Origin: Granulosicoccus sp045110475 | GTDB lineage: Bacteria; Pseudomonadota; Gammaproteobacteria; Granulosicoccales; Granulosicoccaceae | DNA length: 64,000 nucleotides | NCBI GenBank assembly: GCA_045110475.1 | Contig: JBGCGC010000129.1 | Span: 46,852-110,851 of the forward strand | Direction: 5' to 3' | Shown here: positions 52,752 through 60,524 of the stretch, one piece after another | Numbering within the stretch: position 1 is the first letter of the stretch | How the letters are laid out: each line of letters starts with the position of its first letter | Translations under genes and position numbers: made by a program | Notes under the pieces: generated by a model | What the model was told of the DNA's origin: nothing | What the model saw: the letters and a program-made list of their open reading frames with translations, nothing else | Databases searched by the model: none

Positions 52752-53807
52752 ATGAAACGCGCGCTGTGCTTCTCAGTCGCGTTATTACTGACTGCCTGTT
52801 CAGAACAGCGCGTTGAACAGTCTCCGACACAATCAGTTACGCAGGTAAGTGCACGAGCCATTGCTGATTGTGACCTTCCAGAAAGTGCGGATGTTGACGC
52901 CTATCTGATTGTGTCACAGGGCAGATATTTGATGCCACAGTCGTCCGGCGGCGAATCTGCGAGTCTTACTGTCGAGCTTACCAGAGGCGAGTTGGTCGTC
53001 GTCGAAATTGTACTGCGCGAAAACAATACTGAGCGAGTGATTGCGACAACGACAGGAACAGTTCCACAGGAGGGCAATTCAATGTCTTTTCAGGAAAATC
53101 ACTTTGATCTCTCTTGTGATACAGGACTGTCCAGCGATCAGGATTTTGATGGTGATGGCATAGCCAATAGTGAGGACGACGACGCTGACGGGGATAACAC
53201 CCCCGACGTTTTCGATCCGTTTATCGATCTGGATGGCGACTCCCTGGATGATGGTACAAGGAGAAATGAAGAGGATAGTTACATTTTTGTCTCTGAGAGG
53301 AATCCGTGTGGACCAGAGGAAGGATTCGACAGTCATTCCAGAAACAGCGATTGGGCCGACAACTGCACTATAAGAAGTGGTGGCAGGTATTCACGTAGCG
53401 TCTACATTGCAGGTGTCCAGCGTATTGTCTACTGCTCGGGTTTTGGGGAGGGTGAAAATTTTGCCAGTTTTGCCGACGGTGAGCTAGGCCCAACATCGGT
53501 TGAGGCGCTACGAGAATTTCAGAGAAGCAGTCCTGATGTGCTTGTTGATGATGGTGTCGTAAATGCACAAACCTGGGCTAAACTTCAATCCAAACTCGAA
53601 CGGCTGGAAATTAACTTCGACGGTTCCTTTTCCCGGGACAGCTATGGCTTTACAGAAGGCCGTTGTGCCAATACGCCGTTGTTTTTTCAGAATGTTGATT
53701 TTAGTGTCACTCCTGCTTTGGGCGGCGGTTGGACAATGGGCAGAAATCCACCAAACGAAGCGATAGGTACCGCGTTCTCATTCACTAATCATTTGAGTAC
53801 TCTATAG
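52752..53807 (+). CDS. Lipoprotein with calcium-binding repeats and a peptidoglycan-binding-like domain
   Basis: The ATG at 52752 begins a lipoprotein signal with lipobox LTAC (cysteine near residue 17), giving 351 residues; an ATG at 52716 is possible. After a beta-rich domain come acidic repeats of the thrombospondin type 3/calcium-binding kind (DQDFDGDGIANSEDDDADGD, then DLDGDSLDDG). Near residues 230-275 GELGPTSVEALREFQRSSPD and NAQTWAKLQSKL match the peptidoglycan-binding domain PF01471. The C-terminus is unassigned. It appears to be the third gene of the caspase module, linking it to the cell wall. The palindromic element begins at its stop codon. Confidence 0.72.
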   Translation: MKRALCFSVALLLTACSEQRVEQSPTQSVTQVSARAIADCDLPESADVDAYLIVSQGRYLMPQSSGGESASLTVELTRGELVVVEIVLRENNTERVIATTTGTVPQEGNSMSFQENHFDLSCDTGLSSDQDFDGDGIANSEDDDADGDNTPDVFDPFIDLDGDSLDDGTRRNEEDSYIFVSERNPCGPEEGFDSHSRNSDWADNCTIRSGGRYSRSVYIAGVQRIVYCSGFGEGENFASFADGELGPTSVEALREFQRSSPDVLVDDGVVNAQTWAKLQSKLERLEINFDGSFSRDSYGFTEGRCANTPLFFQNVDFSVTPALGGGWTMGRNPPNEAIGTAFSFTNHLSTL

Positions 53808-53808
53808 A

Positions 53809-54008
53809 CCCTAGTAATACATAAAATTTCGGCCCAGAACCGCTTCGCTGCTTCTATAGCAGCATCTAAGACGCTGTACTCGTTTTTCCTGGATCTCACC
53901 TAGAGTGACTAGGCCTGCGAGGCCCGACTCAACCCAGTAAAAACTCCGTGCAGCGCCTTATATACTGCTCTATAAGCTTCTGGACTCAAAATTTTATGTA
54001 TCACTAGG
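53809..54008. repeat. 200-bp imperfect palindromic element (MITE-like), element 1
   Basis: The ends are inverted copies: CCCTAGTAATACATAAAATT at 53809-53828 and, on the other strand, CCCTAGTGATACATAAAATT from 54008 inwards. The arms stay related over about 90 bp each (CAGCATCTAAGACGCTGTAC against CAGTATATAAGGCGCTGCAC), with a 10-nt insertion in the left arm. A small GGCCT-GCG-AGGCC hairpin lies near the centre. TACTCTA also flanks both ends in inverted form, so the left side reaches into the last codons of the lipoprotein gene. No transposase is coded; it may be a non-autonomous mobile repeat also acting as a bidirectional terminator. Confidence 0.75.
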
Positions 54009-54156
54009 GTAGAGTAAGACTGCAACAAACACTGTTGGAATGACCAATTTGTGATGGTGCCTCTTGTCATAGCTTTGAGTACGGTTCATTGGTGTTCGAA
54101 ATGCTTGGGCTCAGACATGATCTGTAGAGCAGAATTTAACGAATTTCGATTACACG

Positions 54157-54918
54157 TCAACAGTCGGGCGATGCTTGAATAATGCCGTGAACACTTTCAT
54201 CAATCAGCACTTTGCGTATCGGCAATGAAGAAAAGCCGTGATCACCATCAGGATAGCGACGAAACTTGACTCGCTCGCCCCACAGCTCTGCGTACTTTTC
54301 GCTGTAACGGATTGGCACAACTTGGTCAGACTCGCCATGATGCAAATTCACTGGACCTTTATAAGACTCTATTCCGTCGTATGGATCAAAATCTTTGGCA
54401 GATTCTACGAAAGCAGCTCCTACACCTTGCCCGGCGTGATCAACCAGATTTCCACCGACAATAGGAATAATTGACTCTCCCAACACCCTGCCTGAAGCTA
54501 CTTCGTCAGCGACGAAGGCGGCTGGTGCCCACAAGGTTAGTGACGCCACTTTTTCGGGGTATTGTCCAGCTGCCAGAGCTGTTGCCATACCTCCCAAAGA
54601 ATGGCCCAGCATGTGAATAGGTGCTGTCTTCGCGTGCTCTTGGATCATTGCACCTATCTGAGCTATCTCACCGTCAAGTGTGACATCAGCCAATGCCAAA
54701 GGGCTTTCACCCTGTCCAATACGATCGTAGGCAATAACTGAAAAACCTGACTCAACAAGAGCTCGAGCCAGAGTGACAAAACTGCGAGTTACGCCGATGC
54801 GATTGGAGCTGAATCCGTGATTAAGAAGCACCGTACCTTTTGAACTTGAAGGCGAATAAACAGAGCCGACCAGTTGATAGCCTTTGTAGTGCAACTGGAT
54901 AGATTCAGGTGATGTCAT
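54157..54918 (-). CDS. Alpha/beta hydrolase
   Basis: The protein has 253 residues. The nucleophile elbow is GHSLGGMA (Ser near residue 106), the acid is the Asp in HHGESDQVVPIRYSEKY and the base is the His in GDHGFSSLP. The oxyanion region is LLNHGFSSNRIG. It has no signal peptide, so it is a cytoplasmic esterase or peptidase-like enzyme of the serine aminopeptidase S33/BAAT type. It is divergent from the racemase-fold gene at 55092. The substrate is unknown. Confidence 0.87.
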   Translation of the reverse strand: MTSPESIQLHYKGYQLVGSVYSPSSSKGTVLLNHGFSSNRIGVTRSFVTLARALVESGFSVIAYDRIGQGESPLALADVTLDGEIAQIGAMIQEHAKTAPIHMLGHSLGGMATALAAGQYPEKVASLTLWAPAAFVADEVASGRVLGESIIPIVGGNLVDHAGQGVGAAFVESAKDFDPYDGIESYKGPVNLHHGESDQVVPIRYSEKYAELWGERVKFRRYPDGDHGFSSLPIRKVLIDESVHGIIQASPDC

Positions 54919-55091
54919 GACAAGTTTGTATTAGCTACCGTGTGGCGACTATAGCATTGCACTGATATCGGTATCCGGACGTTACAAAATCTACCAGCGG
55001 CGATTGCTGATCATCTGCAAGCCAATGCGGTAGTCGGTTGACGCTTCAGCTATGATTGGATAATCTTGACCACTTCTTTGGTGATCGCCTA

Positions 55092-55757
55092 ATGAAAAAT
55101 CCCACGCGCCTGGCGCTAATACACGCCACCAGACTTGCAATTGATCCGATCCTTAGCGCTTGTGAATCAGCCTGGCCACAAGTGGAGCCTGTGTCCATTC
55201 TGGATGAATCATTAGCTATTGATCGAAGTAAAGACAAGCATCTTACAGACGAGTTATCCAACCGAATTATCACACTGTGCCGGCATGCAGAAGGTTTGGG
55301 CTCGGATGGTGTGCTGTTTACATGCTCGGCTTTCGGAGAAGCCATTGAAAAGGCAGCGTTGTCTTCTGCTGTTCCGGTACTAAAGCCTAATGAGGCCATG
55401 TTTGAAAAAGCTCTGTCAATTGGAGAACGAATCACCATGATTTACACATTTCCGCCAGCAGTGGTGGGAATGGAAAAGGAATTCGCTGACGAGGTGGTGC
55501 GCCGACAATCTTCTGCGACGATTCAATCGGTTTTTGCTGATGGTGCCCGACAGGCAGTGGAGGAGGGCAATACTGAAAAACACAACGAAATCATCGTGAA
55601 TACGATTTCGACAGTGAAAGGTGCAGACGTAATTTTACTTGCGCATTTTTCAATGGCAACAGCCGCAAGTGATGCAAATGCCGCCACCAATATCCCGGTA
55701 ATCAGTAGCCCAGCGACTGCTATTGAGAAAATAAAATTACTGGTTAATCCGAGCTAG
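55092..55757 (+). CDS. Asp/Glu-racemase-fold protein with a single conserved cysteine
   Basis: With the ATG at 55092 the protein has 221 residues; a TTG at 55056 is possible. The first catalytic position is kept in DGVLFTCSAFGEAIE, while the second motif reads LLAHFSMATAA with no cysteine. VPVLKPNEAMFEKAL and VPVISSPATAIEKI are typical of the family. A one-cysteine form may be an isomerase or decarboxylase rather than a racemase. It is followed by a quinone oxidoreductase and, after a gap, an SDR, perhaps a small catabolic set. Confidence 0.72.
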   Translation: MKNPTRLALIHATRLAIDPILSACESAWPQVEPVSILDESLAIDRSKDKHLTDELSNRIITLCRHAEGLGSDGVLFTCSAFGEAIEKAALSSAVPVLKPNEAMFEKALSIGERITMIYTFPPAVVGMEKEFADEVVRRQSSATIQSVFADGARQAVEEGNTEKHNEIIVNTISTVKGADVILLAHFSMATAASDANAATNIPVISSPATAIEKIKLLVNPS

Positions 55758-55795
55758 AAGTCTGCCATGCAAGCGATAAATAAAGAGTAATAGAA

Positions 55796-56770
55796 ATGAA
55801 AGCAATAGTCTGTAATAAGTTTGCACCAGTTTCAGAACTAGCTTTGCAGGATGTGTCAGAACCTGAAGCTAAAAGAGGTCAAGTGGTCATTGATGTTGCT
55901 GCTGCAGGTGTGAATTTTCCAGACAGTTTACTGGTTCAGGGCCTGTATCAAATGAAGCCAGAATTTCCTTTTGTTCCAGGCAGTGAGGTTGCTGGCACAA
56001 TTTCTAGTATTGGTGAAGGTGTTCTCGATCTGAAGCTGGGGCAGAAAGTAATTGGCATCTGTATGCTGGGAGGCTATGCAGATAAAGTTGCTTTGCCGTC
56101 TTCTCATGTCATTCCTTTGCCAGAGGGTATTCCTTTGGATGAAGCTGCCGCGTTAGCCACGGCACACGCTACTGCCCACCATGGGCTGAAGCAGCGAGCG
56201 AATTTATCAAGTAGTGATACGCTACTGGTAACAGGTGCTGCTGGTGGCACTGGCCTGGCAGCGGTACAAATTGGAAAGCTCATGGGAGCAAGGGTAATTG
56301 CGGTTTGTTCTACCGATGAAAAATGTGAAGTGGCGAAAGAGAACGGGGCAGATATTTGTATAAACCACACCGACGAAGATCTGAAAAGCGCAATTAAAAA
56401 TCACACCGATGGTAAAGGCGCAGACGTCGTGTATGAATGTGTCGGCGGGGAGATATTCACTATCTGCTCACGCAGTATGGCGTGGAATGGCCGCCTTTTG
56501 ATCGTCGGGTTTGCTAGCGGAGAGATCCCAAAGTTCCCGGTTAACCTTGCGTTGGTCAAAGGTTATTCCGTTGTTGGTGTATTTTGGGGATCATTCACCC
56601 AGTATCAGCCAGATGACTTCATGAGCAACATGCAAGAGATGCTGACCTGGTATGTGCAGGGAAAAATAAAAGTTATAGTAGATGAAAAGTTTGCCTTAGC
56701 CGATGCGGTTAAAGCGATTGAAAAAGTCACAGATAGAAAGGTTAAAGGAAAAGTGGTTATTGTTCCTTAA
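55796..56770 (+). CDS. NADPH:quinone oxidoreductase-like protein (zinc-free MDR family)
   Basis: The protein has 324 residues. The medium-chain dehydrogenase layout is complete: N-terminal catalytic part with GVNFPDSLLVQGLYQ and PFVPGSEVAGTI, nucleotide-binding motif VTGAAGGTGLAAVQIGKLMG (about residues 143-162) and C-terminal DAVKAIEKVTDRKVKGKVV. The zinc ligands of alcohol dehydrogenases are missing, as in QOR/crotonyl-CoA-type enzymes. It follows the racemase-fold gene by 38 nt. Confidence 0.88.
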   Translation: MKAIVCNKFAPVSELALQDVSEPEAKRGQVVIDVAAAGVNFPDSLLVQGLYQMKPEFPFVPGSEVAGTISSIGEGVLDLKLGQKVIGICMLGGYADKVALPSSHVIPLPEGIPLDEAAALATAHATAHHGLKQRANLSSSDTLLVTGAAGGTGLAAVQIGKLMGARVIAVCSTDEKCEVAKENGADICINHTDEDLKSAIKNHTDGKGADVVYECVGGEIFTICSRSMAWNGRLLIVGFASGEIPKFPVNLALVKGYSVVGVFWGSFTQYQPDDFMSNMQEMLTWYVQGKIKVIVDEKFALADAVKAIEKVTDRKVKGKVVIVP

Positions 56771-57013
56771 TAGAGCTCCGCAGAGAGCTACTGGTCATTA
56801 GAGGACATGACTCGGTAAGAGGCATCTAAACCTAGTTTATCTGGCCGAGTCGGAATCACATTGAGGTGAGTAATAAGCTTGCGCGAGTCATATTGTGGCT
56901 CTGTTCGGTGGCTGCGGTGTATCACAAGGGTTTAGTTGCGCCAAATTGATCGCAACGGCATGGCATCGCAGAACGTGAATCGAACGTCATAGGTAGCATC
57001 TGGTAGATTAATA

Positions 57014-57829
57014 ATGAAACTAGACGAGAAAACGATCATTGTCACTGGTGCCGCACAAGGTATCGGTGCCGCGATAGCAACGCGTTTTGCGGCAGAAGGG
57101 GCAAACGTTGTTGTGGCTGATATCAATCCATCGGCCGCTGAGAAGGTTGCAGAGGGTTTTGGTGGTATTGGAGTGGCATGTGACGTAACCATTGAGGCCG
57201 ATGTTCAGGCCTTGGTGGCATCAGCAGAAGCACATTATGGCGCGGTTGACTTGTTTTGCTCCAATGCCGGTGCGTGCTTTGGAGAGCCATCGCATTCTGC
57301 TTCGGCCAGCAATGACGACTGGAACAGATCCTGGGACATTCATGTGATGGCACATGTATATGCAGCAAGAGCTGTATTACCCAGCATGATTGAACGTGGT
57401 GACGGTTATCTGCTGCAGATGTCATCTGCCGCTGGATTACTGAGTCAGATCGGTAACGCGGCGTATTCTGCTACCAAGCATGCTGCTATCGGGTTTGCAG
57501 AATCTCTGGCCATAACCCATGCCGAAGACGGCATTAAGGTATCGGTCATTTGCCCTCAATATGTTTCCACTCCAATGCTTGGCTATACCCAAGATTCGAT
57601 CATAGAGAATCTGCCCGGAGTGCTTACTCCGGAAGAAGTGGCTAATAAGGTGTTACAAGGCGTTGAAAAAGAATCATTTCTGATATTGCCTCATCCAGAT
57701 GTCGCCCAGTTTGTTCAGTTTAAATCAGCAAACTATGACAAGTGGCTGGCAGCAATGCGTAAGTTGCGCAGCAGAGTCATCGATGAAACTGGAAGTACTG
57801 ATCTTGAGGCAATGCATAAGTTGGTCTAG
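57014..57829 (+). CDS. Short-chain dehydrogenase/reductase
   Basis: The protein has 271 residues with all classical SDR residues: TGAAQGIG (11-18), CSNAG (82-86), S138 in QMSSAAG, Y151 and K155 in YSATK. D36 after the second strand (VVVADIN) suggests NAD preference. Unlike the SDR at 29715, the catalytic serine is present. It stands 243 nt after the quinone oxidoreductase with its own promoter region. The substrate is unknown. Confidence 0.88.
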   Translation: MKLDEKTIIVTGAAQGIGAAIATRFAAEGANVVVADINPSAAEKVAEGFGGIGVACDVTIEADVQALVASAEAHYGAVDLFCSNAGACFGEPSHSASASNDDWNRSWDIHVMAHVYAARAVLPSMIERGDGYLLQMSSAAGLLSQIGNAAYSATKHAAIGFAESLAITHAEDGIKVSVICPQYVSTPMLGYTQDSIIENLPGVLTPEEVANKVLQGVEKESFLILPHPDVAQFVQFKSANYDKWLAAMRKLRSRVIDETGSTDLEAMHKLV

Positions 57830-57988
57830 AGGACTGAGCGATATCACAACGAACGTATGGCCGTCACGACTGTTAAGCACGGTTTCATTTTTCTGGAAAA
57901 GGACGGCGATTGCAGGGGTTACCTGGGCATCGTAGATGAACGTTATCAGCATGCTGAAAATATCTAAGTGGACGCCCTGTAACGGTTT

Positions 57989-58156
57989 CCTAGCCTGGAT
58001 TATTCATGAAATCACCAAATCCTTCCGCATCCCCTTCGTTCGTAGCGAATTTCGTTCAGTCGGAAATACAGTCTGTATTCCGCTCCTTCACGAAATCCGC
58101 TACAAACAAAGGGTCTGGTGAAAGGATTTGGCGTTTCATGAATAGTCCAGGCTAGG
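57989..58156. repeat. 168-bp near-perfect palindromic element, element 2
   Basis: The left end CCTAGCCTGGATTATTCATG and the complement of the right end, CCTAGCCTGGACTATTCATG, differ by one base. The arms remain complementary for almost their whole 84-bp length (for example CCAAATCCTT and GTAGCGAATTTCGT against GTAGCGGATTTCGT) and meet at a GGAAATACAG/CTGTATTCC centre near 58072. As RNA it would form one very long hairpin. It carries no gene. It is unlike element 1 in sequence but similar in design. Confidence 0.8.
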
Positions 58157-58157
58157 G

Positions 58158-58471
58158 TGATTTTCGAGAGTTTAGGTTCCAACGTAGATGATCATTCGTG
58201 CAACCATGGATTTCCTTGAGCTGCTGCGCATGGATGGTGACGTCGAACGTATAGTGAGCACTTTAGAACATGTGATTCAGTTATTGCGTCAAAGTTGTTT
58301 TCAATTCACTAACACGCTCATATTTGCTCAGGCGTTTGGTTCATGTACCATTGTGTGCGTGTGGTACTGGTGATTGCACTGCGTTAGGCTGTCGTCCCTG
58401 TCGGTCTACACTAGCCACCAGCTCACCACATCTGCATTGTCTTAAAACCATTAGATCAAGGAAATATAGTG
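58158..58471. other. 314-bp gap between palindromic element and small lipoprotein gene
   Basis: A 61-codon frame at 58188-58373 has no ribosome site and no recognisable similarity. The region should hold the promoter for the 58472 gene, whose ribosome site AAGGAAA is near its 3' end. Confidence 0.4.
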
Positions 58472-58759
58472 ATGAGCAAGAAAGTGAACCAAGCTGGATT
58501 AATCGCGGTGACAGTATTGTCTGCAACTCTGGCACTGAGCGCTTGCCAAAGTACAAGTCCAGATGTTGCTGACTTGGCCGGATCAACCGACAGTATGATG
58601 CCAGACATGGCAGATATGGACCTGGATTCAGCTGCAGAAAAACTTGGTGTGTCAACTGACGATCTGACCGATGCACTGGGCAGCCCTGTCGATGTGGCTG
58701 GTGCAGCCGAAAAACTTGGCATTTCGAAAGAGGCGCTAATGGAAGCACTTGGAGTATAA
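58472..58759 (+). CDS. Small lipoprotein with a duplicated helical motif
   Basis: The protein has 95 residues, starting at the ATG at 58472 with AAGGAAA upstream. The lipoprotein signal ends at LSAC (Cys25). After a Met/Asp-rich spacer come two copies of one motif: AAEKLGVSTDDLTDALG and AAEKLGISKEALMEALG, each a likely helix-turn-helix pair. I know no named family for it. Expression seems independent, with a hairpin 53 nt behind the stop. Confidence 0.75.
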   Translation: MSKKVNQAGLIAVTVLSATLALSACQSTSPDVADLAGSTDSMMPDMADMDLDSAAEKLGVSTDDLTDALGSPVDVAGAAEKLGISKEALMEALGV

Positions 58760-58811
58760 GACAGTCTAATCTCTGTACAGTCAAGGCACGGTTGCTTACA
58801 GAGAAATTCTG

Positions 58812-58838
58812 GGTTGCCAGTGTTGTGCGCTGGCAGCC
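58812..58838 (+). terminator. Hairpin behind the small lipoprotein gene
   Basis: GGTTGCCAG and CTGGCAGCC form a 9-bp stem with one G-U pair around a 9-nt loop. It is followed by TTCTAG only, so it is a weak terminator candidate. Confidence 0.5.
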
Positions 58839-59266
58839 TTCTAGCGGTCAATTTGATCGTGGTCAGGCTTCCAGACTACCCCATGCTTACAGCGCAACGG
58901 GTGATGAAATTTTATCCCCTGCAAAGGTTAAAAAGAGCAGCCCCCTCGCGATGTAGCTTTATCCTTGCATGCCGTGAGAAGCAATAGCGAATGGTATTTA
59001 CGCCTCTCTGACGATGCCTGGTCTGTATGCCTTGTTCGTGTCTTGTCGCAAGCGCAATTGTCTGAATTGGCGCTTGTCAGCGCTCGTGGAGGGCGGGGCA
59101 GCGTGCAGTCGCGTAAATGCAGCGAATTACCCACTCAATTGAGCGCTGTTTCATACCGAGGGCGTAGAAGCCTGTGTCCGACACTTTCATTGTGTTGGGT
59201 TCATCCGTAACGCGATGGATTACAGAATGGAAGGATATGTCTTTTCTTGCAAGCTAAAGCTAAGAA

Positions 59267-59295
59267 CTTACAAATAGCAGATATTTTTTTGTAAG
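59267..59295. promoter_or_regulatory. Inverted repeat upstream of ECF sigma factor gene
   Basis: CTTACAAA (59267-59274) and TTTGTAAG (59288-59295) are perfect 8-bp inverted arms separated by 13 nt, ending 29 nt before the sigma factor ATG. It may be an operator or a hairpin in the leader of the mRNA. Confidence 0.35.
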
Positions 59296-59324
59296 AACCT
59301 CTGTCGCTTGCAGACTAATCCATC

Positions 59325-59846
59325 ATGAACACAGTCATTGAGCAAGAAAAGCTCTATCTCCAAGCGGTTGAAACATTTGGAGCCAGCTTTCAACGGCTGA
59401 CACGTGCCGCTGAGGCAGACAGCGATAGGCAATATGATTTGCTCCAGGAGATTCACGTCTCGATCTGGAAGAGTCTTGCCCGATTTGACGGGCGATGCAC
59501 ACTTGCAACCTGGGTCTACAGAGTCGCTCACAATGCGACTGCCAGTTACATTACCCGCGAACGCAGACAGCTGGCCAAGCCGATGCAACTAGTCGAAATA
59601 GATGAAGTCGTCGATCCACAAAGCCTGATCAAACTTGTAGAGACGGATGATGCCCTCGAGCGCCTTTACGATTGGATTCGGTGTTTGAAAACCATTGATC
59701 GGCAGGTGCTCACGCTCTATCTTGAGGAGCTCGATGCCAAAACAATAGCCGACATAACGGGCATGTCCCCGGGAGCTGTGGCAACTCGAATATCCCGCCT
59801 CAAATCACAATTGGCAAAAGACTTTAGCGAGGTTAATGATGACTGA
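59325..59846 (+). CDS. ECF-type RNA polymerase sigma factor
   Basis: The protein has 173 residues with the two sigma domains only. Region 2 is seen in YDLLQEIHVSIWKSLARFDG and TLATWVYRVAHNATASYI; region 4 in LKTIDRQVLTLYLEELDAKT and IADITGMSPGAVATRISRLK, the -35 binding helix-turn-helix. The stop overlaps the start of a membrane protein gene (59836), the usual position for an anti-sigma factor. The stress it answers is unknown. Confidence 0.9.
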   Translation: MNTVIEQEKLYLQAVETFGASFQRLTRAAEADSDRQYDLLQEIHVSIWKSLARFDGRCTLATWVYRVAHNATASYITRERRQLAKPMQLVEIDEVVDPQSLIKLVETDDALERLYDWIRCLKTIDRQVLTLYLEELDAKTIADITGMSPGAVATRISRLKSQLAKDFSEVNDD

Positions 59847-60423
59847 AAGCGATCCTATTCAAGTATTGTGGAAAGCGCAAGATCAGTTGGCCGCACCACC
59901 TCAACTGCATGTCATTAAGGCACGTGCATCGCGCTTTCAGAGTATCGTCCGTCGACGCAATCTGATTGAGTATGCTGCTGCTTTGATCGTGGTGTTTTTC
60001 TTCGGAAGAGATGCGCTGTTAACTGACAACACTATGACAATGATCGCTTCAGTGCTGTGCCTGATGGCGGTCGTCTATGTTTGCTATAAACTGCATAAGC
60101 TTGGGCATGTTGCTGCACAAAGCGAGGCACGCATGGCCGAGAACATTGTCGACTTTCATCGATCTGAGTTGCGTCGACAGCACGCCGCTTTGTCTAGTGT
60201 TTGGAAATGGTACCTCGCACCGTTTTTGCCGGGGATTATCGCGTATATATTTTCCAGCCACTTTTACAACGGAGCATCCCAGTCTCTAATGACTGGAGCG
60301 CTGTTCGTTGCACTTAAACTACTGTTAGTAAGTGTCGTTTTTTATGTTATCTACTGGTTGAATAAACGCGAAGCCAGAAGACTGGAAACCGAGATTGCCG
60401 AACTGGATAAATTAGAATACTAG
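59836..60423 (+). CDS. Membrane protein coupled to the ECF sigma factor (possible anti-sigma)
   Basis: The protein has 195 residues; two successive ATGs (59836, 59839) overlap the sigma factor stop. It has four hydrophobic segments in two pairs (about residues 45-58 and 63-80, then 128-145 and 155-172) and charged segments between and after. There is no zinc anti-sigma motif (H-x3-C-x2-C). The translational coupling suggests that it controls the sigma factor by holding it at the membrane, but this rests on position only. Confidence 0.72.
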   Translation: MMTESDPIQVLWKAQDQLAAPPQLHVIKARASRFQSIVRRRNLIEYAAALIVVFFFGRDALLTDNTMTMIASVLCLMAVVYVCYKLHKLGHVAAQSEARMAENIVDFHRSELRRQHAALSSVWKWYLAPFLPGIIAYIFSSHFYNGASQSLMTGALFVALKLLLVSVVFYVIYWLNKREARRLETEIAELDKLEY

Positions 60424-60524
60424 CACCGCTTTTAAATCGCGGGTACATGCGTGTGCCGTAGCAGAGTCTATTTCCGCCCAGTCACGACCGTCCAGTCGCC
60501 ACCAAAGTTTGGCCGCAAGATTTT

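Larger units (their letters stand above)
58760..59324. other. 565-bp gap before the ECF sigma factor gene
   Basis: It contains a hairpin at 58812-58838 near the lipoprotein gene and an inverted repeat at 59267-59295 near the sigma gene. The middle part has a frame (58965-59210) that is rich in Arg and Ser and resembles no protein. No RNA gene was recognised. Confidence 0.4.

Noticed and set aside
57857..57967. 36-codon frame MAVTTVKHGF... before palindromic element 2
   Set aside because: The composition is protein-like, but the frame is short, without a ribosome site and of unknown similarity.
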